A DNA stretch of 8,219 bases from Wenzhouxiangella sp. (GTDB lineage: Bacteria > Pseudomonadota > Gammaproteobacteria > Xanthomonadales > Wenzhouxiangellaceae): assembly GCA_007121485.1 (NCBI GenBank), contig SKKM01000189.1, positions 1 to 8,219 of the forward strand, in the 5' to 3' direction. The notes under the pieces were generated by a model. The model was given only the letters and a program-made list of their open reading frames with translations, was not told the DNA's origin and ran no database searches. This document shows, piece by piece, positions 6,564 through 8,219 of this stretch. The translations under genes and the position numbers were made by a program. Position 1 is the first letter of the stretch, and the number at the start of each line of letters is the position of its first letter.

Positions 6564-6717
6564 GTTGGGGGTCAGTAGAGAGTTTCGAGGATTCGGTGGT
6601 CTCGGTGGCTGCAGACTCTTAGGGTTCAGGTTTCAGGTTTCAGGTTTCAGGAAAAACTGGGCATCGCCACCACCTGAACCCTGAAACCTGAACCCTGAAA
6701 CCTAATCAACCCCCAAC
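6564..6717. repeat. short inverted repeat bracketing the heptamer hairpin
   Basis: GTTGGGGGT (6564-6572) is the exact reverse complement of ACCCCCAAC (6709-6717). The two 9-base ends enclose the heptamer hairpin, and the right one lies inside the last codons of the sulfatase-like gene. They might be ends of a small non-coding element or a chance match between G-rich stretches. Bases 6573-6620 between the left end and the hairpin show nothing recognisable. Confidence 0.35.
6621..6703. repeat. inverted pair of tandem heptamer arrays
   Basis: Left arm 6621-6651 is four heptamers AGG(G/T)TTC plus AGG. Right arm 6673-6703 is the reverse complement of the same structure: read on the minus strand it is also four AGG(G/T)TTC units plus AGG. 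The 31-base arms pair at 28 of 31 positions around a 21-base spacer (6652-6672). The three differences all fall on the fourth base of a heptamer, and other registers shifted by 7 bases can also pair. It occupies the gap between the receptor terminator and the convergent sulfatase-like gene, ending 2 bases from that gene's stop codon. It could fold as a cruciform, act as a reverse-strand terminator, or be a dispersed genomic repeat. It has no CRISPR-like spacing. Confidence 0.9.
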
Positions 6718-8219
6718 CCCAAAATCCTCATGCAGCCAGTCGCGCAGCACGTCCATGCGCGGGGCCGTAGCGGGATAGTCCGGAACCAGCCCGTCGATGA
6801 AGCCGCGTTGGCGAAACGGTTCGACCAGATCCGGGTTGCGCGCGATGATGTGGACCGGCACCGCACCGCTGGCCTCGTGGCCGGTGATGATGGCGGCGGG
6901 CTGGTGGTCGCCGAGCAGGATCAGCAGGGTGTCGTCATCGAGGAAGCGGGCGGCCCACTCCAGGCTGACGTGCATGGAGTACTCCACGCTCATCGCGAAA
7001 TGATCGCGCACCCGCTCCATGTCCTGCCACAGCACCTGCGGCGGGTCGCCGTAGCCGCGCCAGCGCTCGAAGATCGAACCGTCGCCGACGGCGTCCCAGT
7101 CCTCTTCGACCTCGATGATCGGCGTCCACGGCGCGTGCGAACTGATCAGGGCGATCTGGGCAAACAGCGGGCGCGGTGCGTTGGGGCGCAAGGTGCGCTG
7201 GAACCGGTCCAGCGTGAACTGGTCCGGCATGGTCACCCAGTTCAGCGGCGGACCGGCATAGCCCAGGTCGCGCGCGGCGTAAATGCGATCCCAGCCGTGC
7301 TGCCGGCCCTCCGGCCAGGCCATGGTGATGGCCGGCATGACCGCCATGGTTTCGTGCCCGGTGGCGCGAAAATCGTCGATCAGGGTATTGCGGTAGGAAT
7401 CCAGCAGCAGCCGGTACCACAGCTGGTTGTCGATCCAGCGACCGCTCAGGGTGGTGGCGTGCGCCAGCCAGGACTGGCCACCGCGGATCGGGGCCTCCAG
7501 CAGGCCGGTGGCCATGGCCAGGCCGGCCTCGCGCAGCCGGGTTTCCTTGCGCTCCAGGGTTGGCACCACCACCTCGCGGAAGCGGTCCAGCTCCAGCACC
7601 GTGGCGCCATAGGACTCGATGAAGACCAGCAGCACGTCGCTGTCGGCCAGGCCCGGCAAGGCGGAGGCCGGTCGCGGCACCTCCGGTGCGGCCGCGACGA
7701 ATTCCATGTGCGCACGGTGGGTGCTGCGCAACTGGTTGATCTGGAAGCTCAGCGTATCCCAGGAAGGCGTGCGCGCCCCCGGCAGCAAGCGCTGGTTCTG
7801 GATTTCCAGCACGCCCATGACCAGCGCGGCGAAACCAAGAATTGCGGCCGTGAACAGGCTGACGCCGTTGCGTGCCCGCCCTGGCTGCAGCGCCCGGCCG
7901 AGGACGAATAACAAGACGGCCAGGCCCCCGATCACGCCGATGAAGACGGCGATGGCGGCGGTCCGCCCCAGGTTGCCGTCGAGCAGATGAAAACTGGCGC
8001 TCAGGAGATTGACGTCGAAGTACAGGTTCAGCGGCCGGCTCAGGACCTGGTGGGTCGCCCCGTCGCCCAAGCCGAGCACCAGCGAGACGAGCAGCAGTGC
8101 GGCAATCAGCCACCGGATTGCCCGAGTCAGCGGCCGATCCGGCAGCAGCGCAAACAGCATGACCAGCGCCCAGGCTTCCCAGGCCAGCCAGCGCGCGCCG
8201 CCGTCAAAGCCGAAACGCA
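6706..8219 (-). CDS. membrane sulfatase/LTA-synthase-like protein, 5' end outside window
   Basis: Inner-membrane member of the alkaline phosphatase/sulfatase superfamily, with several transmembrane helices and a large periplasmic catalytic domain. Relatives transfer phosphoglycerol or phosphoethanolamine to envelope polymers or hydrolyse sulfate esters; the substrate here is unknown. The first ATG in view is at 8160, but the frame stays open for 19 more codons to the edge, encoding a hydrophobic Trp-rich segment (WLAWEAWALV), so the true start is probably outside. Numbered from that ATG: hydrophobic segments about 15-32, 67-90 and 102-118; catalytic domain from about 173. Motifs: VLLVFIESYG (E182, metal ligand), GGQSWLAHATTLSG (226-239, S230 the likely nucleophile), MPDQFT (311-316), ISSHAPW (H342), LLGDHQP (D418, H419, metal ligands). 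The domain runs to residue 484, so the 3' end is intact. It converges with the receptor; neighbours do not reveal its substrate. Confidence 0.85.
   Translation of the reverse strand, partial: RFGFDGGARWLAWEAWALVMLFALLPDRPLTRAIRWLIAALLLVSLVLGLGDGATHQVLSRPLNLYFDVNLLSASFHLLDGNLGRTAAIAVFIGVIGGLAVLLFVLGRALQPGRARNGVSLFTAAILGFAALVMGVLEIQNQRLLPGARTPSWDTLSFQINQLRSTHRAHMEFVAAAPEVPRPASALPGLADSDVLLVFIESYGATVLELDRFREVVVPTLERKETRLREAGLAMATGLLEAPIRGGQSWLAHATTLSGRWIDNQLWYRLLLDSYRNTLIDDFRATGHETMAVMPAITMAWPEGRQHGWDRIYAARDLGYAGPPLNWVTMPDQFTLDRFQRTLRPNAPRPLFAQIALISSHAPWTPIIEVEEDWDAVGDGSIFERWRGYGDPPQVLWQDMERVRDHFAMSVEYSMHVSLEWAARFLDDDTLLILLGDHQPAAIITGHEASGAVPVHIIARNPDLVEPFRQRGFIDGLVPDYPATAPRMDVLRDWLHEDFGVGG

Noticed and set aside
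6621..6703. CRISPR array
   Set aside because: Repeats are 7 bases, directly abutting, and inverted about a single centre, with no unique spacers between units and no cas genes.
6730..7911. Plus-strand open frame (393 codons) antisense to the sulfatase-like gene
   Set aside because: It overlaps the conserved catalytic domain on the other strand and has no family features or start signal.
6706..8160. Complete sulfatase-like gene starting at ATG 8160
   Set aside because: The frame remains open to the window edge and the upstream codons encode a plausible membrane segment, so the start is treated as outside the window.

Overview
This is a chromosomal stretch from a high-GC proteobacterium, most likely a gammaproteobacterium near the Xanthomonadales or Chromatiales. 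Evidence: strongly GC-biased codons by eye, a Rickettsia/Thermus-type isocitrate dehydrogenase with a C-terminal extension, a ridA-recG pair, a Neisseria ZnuD-like receptor and a Zur box of the gammaproteobacterial type. I see no phage, integrase, transposase, tRNA, rRNA or CRISPR. It reads as a core region with unusual intergenic repeats, not a defence or mobile island.

Layout, left to right. (1) The 3' part of an isocitrate dehydrogenase gene on + runs off the left edge. Its cofactor-site residues suggest NAD+ rather than NADP+. (2) A 182-base convergent gap holds a large inverted repeat with 26-base arms. (3) A minus-strand operon is transcribed DUF3617 protein -> ridA -> recG, with gaps of 6 and 28 bases. 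Its promoter is predicted near 4113-4141, and the first gene probably starts at TTG. (4) A 241-base divergent gap holds that promoter and, facing right, a promoter whose -10 lies inside a close match to the Zur zinc-repressor operator. (5) Next comes a complete 745-residue TonB-dependent outer-membrane receptor of the ZnuD zinc-uptake family, which keeps all four residues of the neisserial zinc site. (6) A textbook rho-independent terminator follows it. (7) The next convergent gap contains an inverted pair of four-fold heptamer repeats. (8) A membrane-anchored sulfatase/LTA-synthase-like protein on - fills the right end. Its frame is open to the edge, so its true start is probably outside.

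The clearest functional unit is Zur box plus ZnuD-like receptor: under zinc shortage Zur would release the promoter and the receptor would import zinc across the outer membrane. The DUF3617-ridA-recG operon combines a periplasmic protein of unknown role, an imine/enamine deaminase and a replication-fork helicase. It resembles the common spoT-ridA-recG arrangement, but with a DUF3617 gene where spoT often sits. The observations most worth following are the Zur/ZnuD pairing, the heptamer hairpin at 6621-6703, the inverted repeat at 949-1027 and the NAD-type signature of the isocitrate dehydrogenase.
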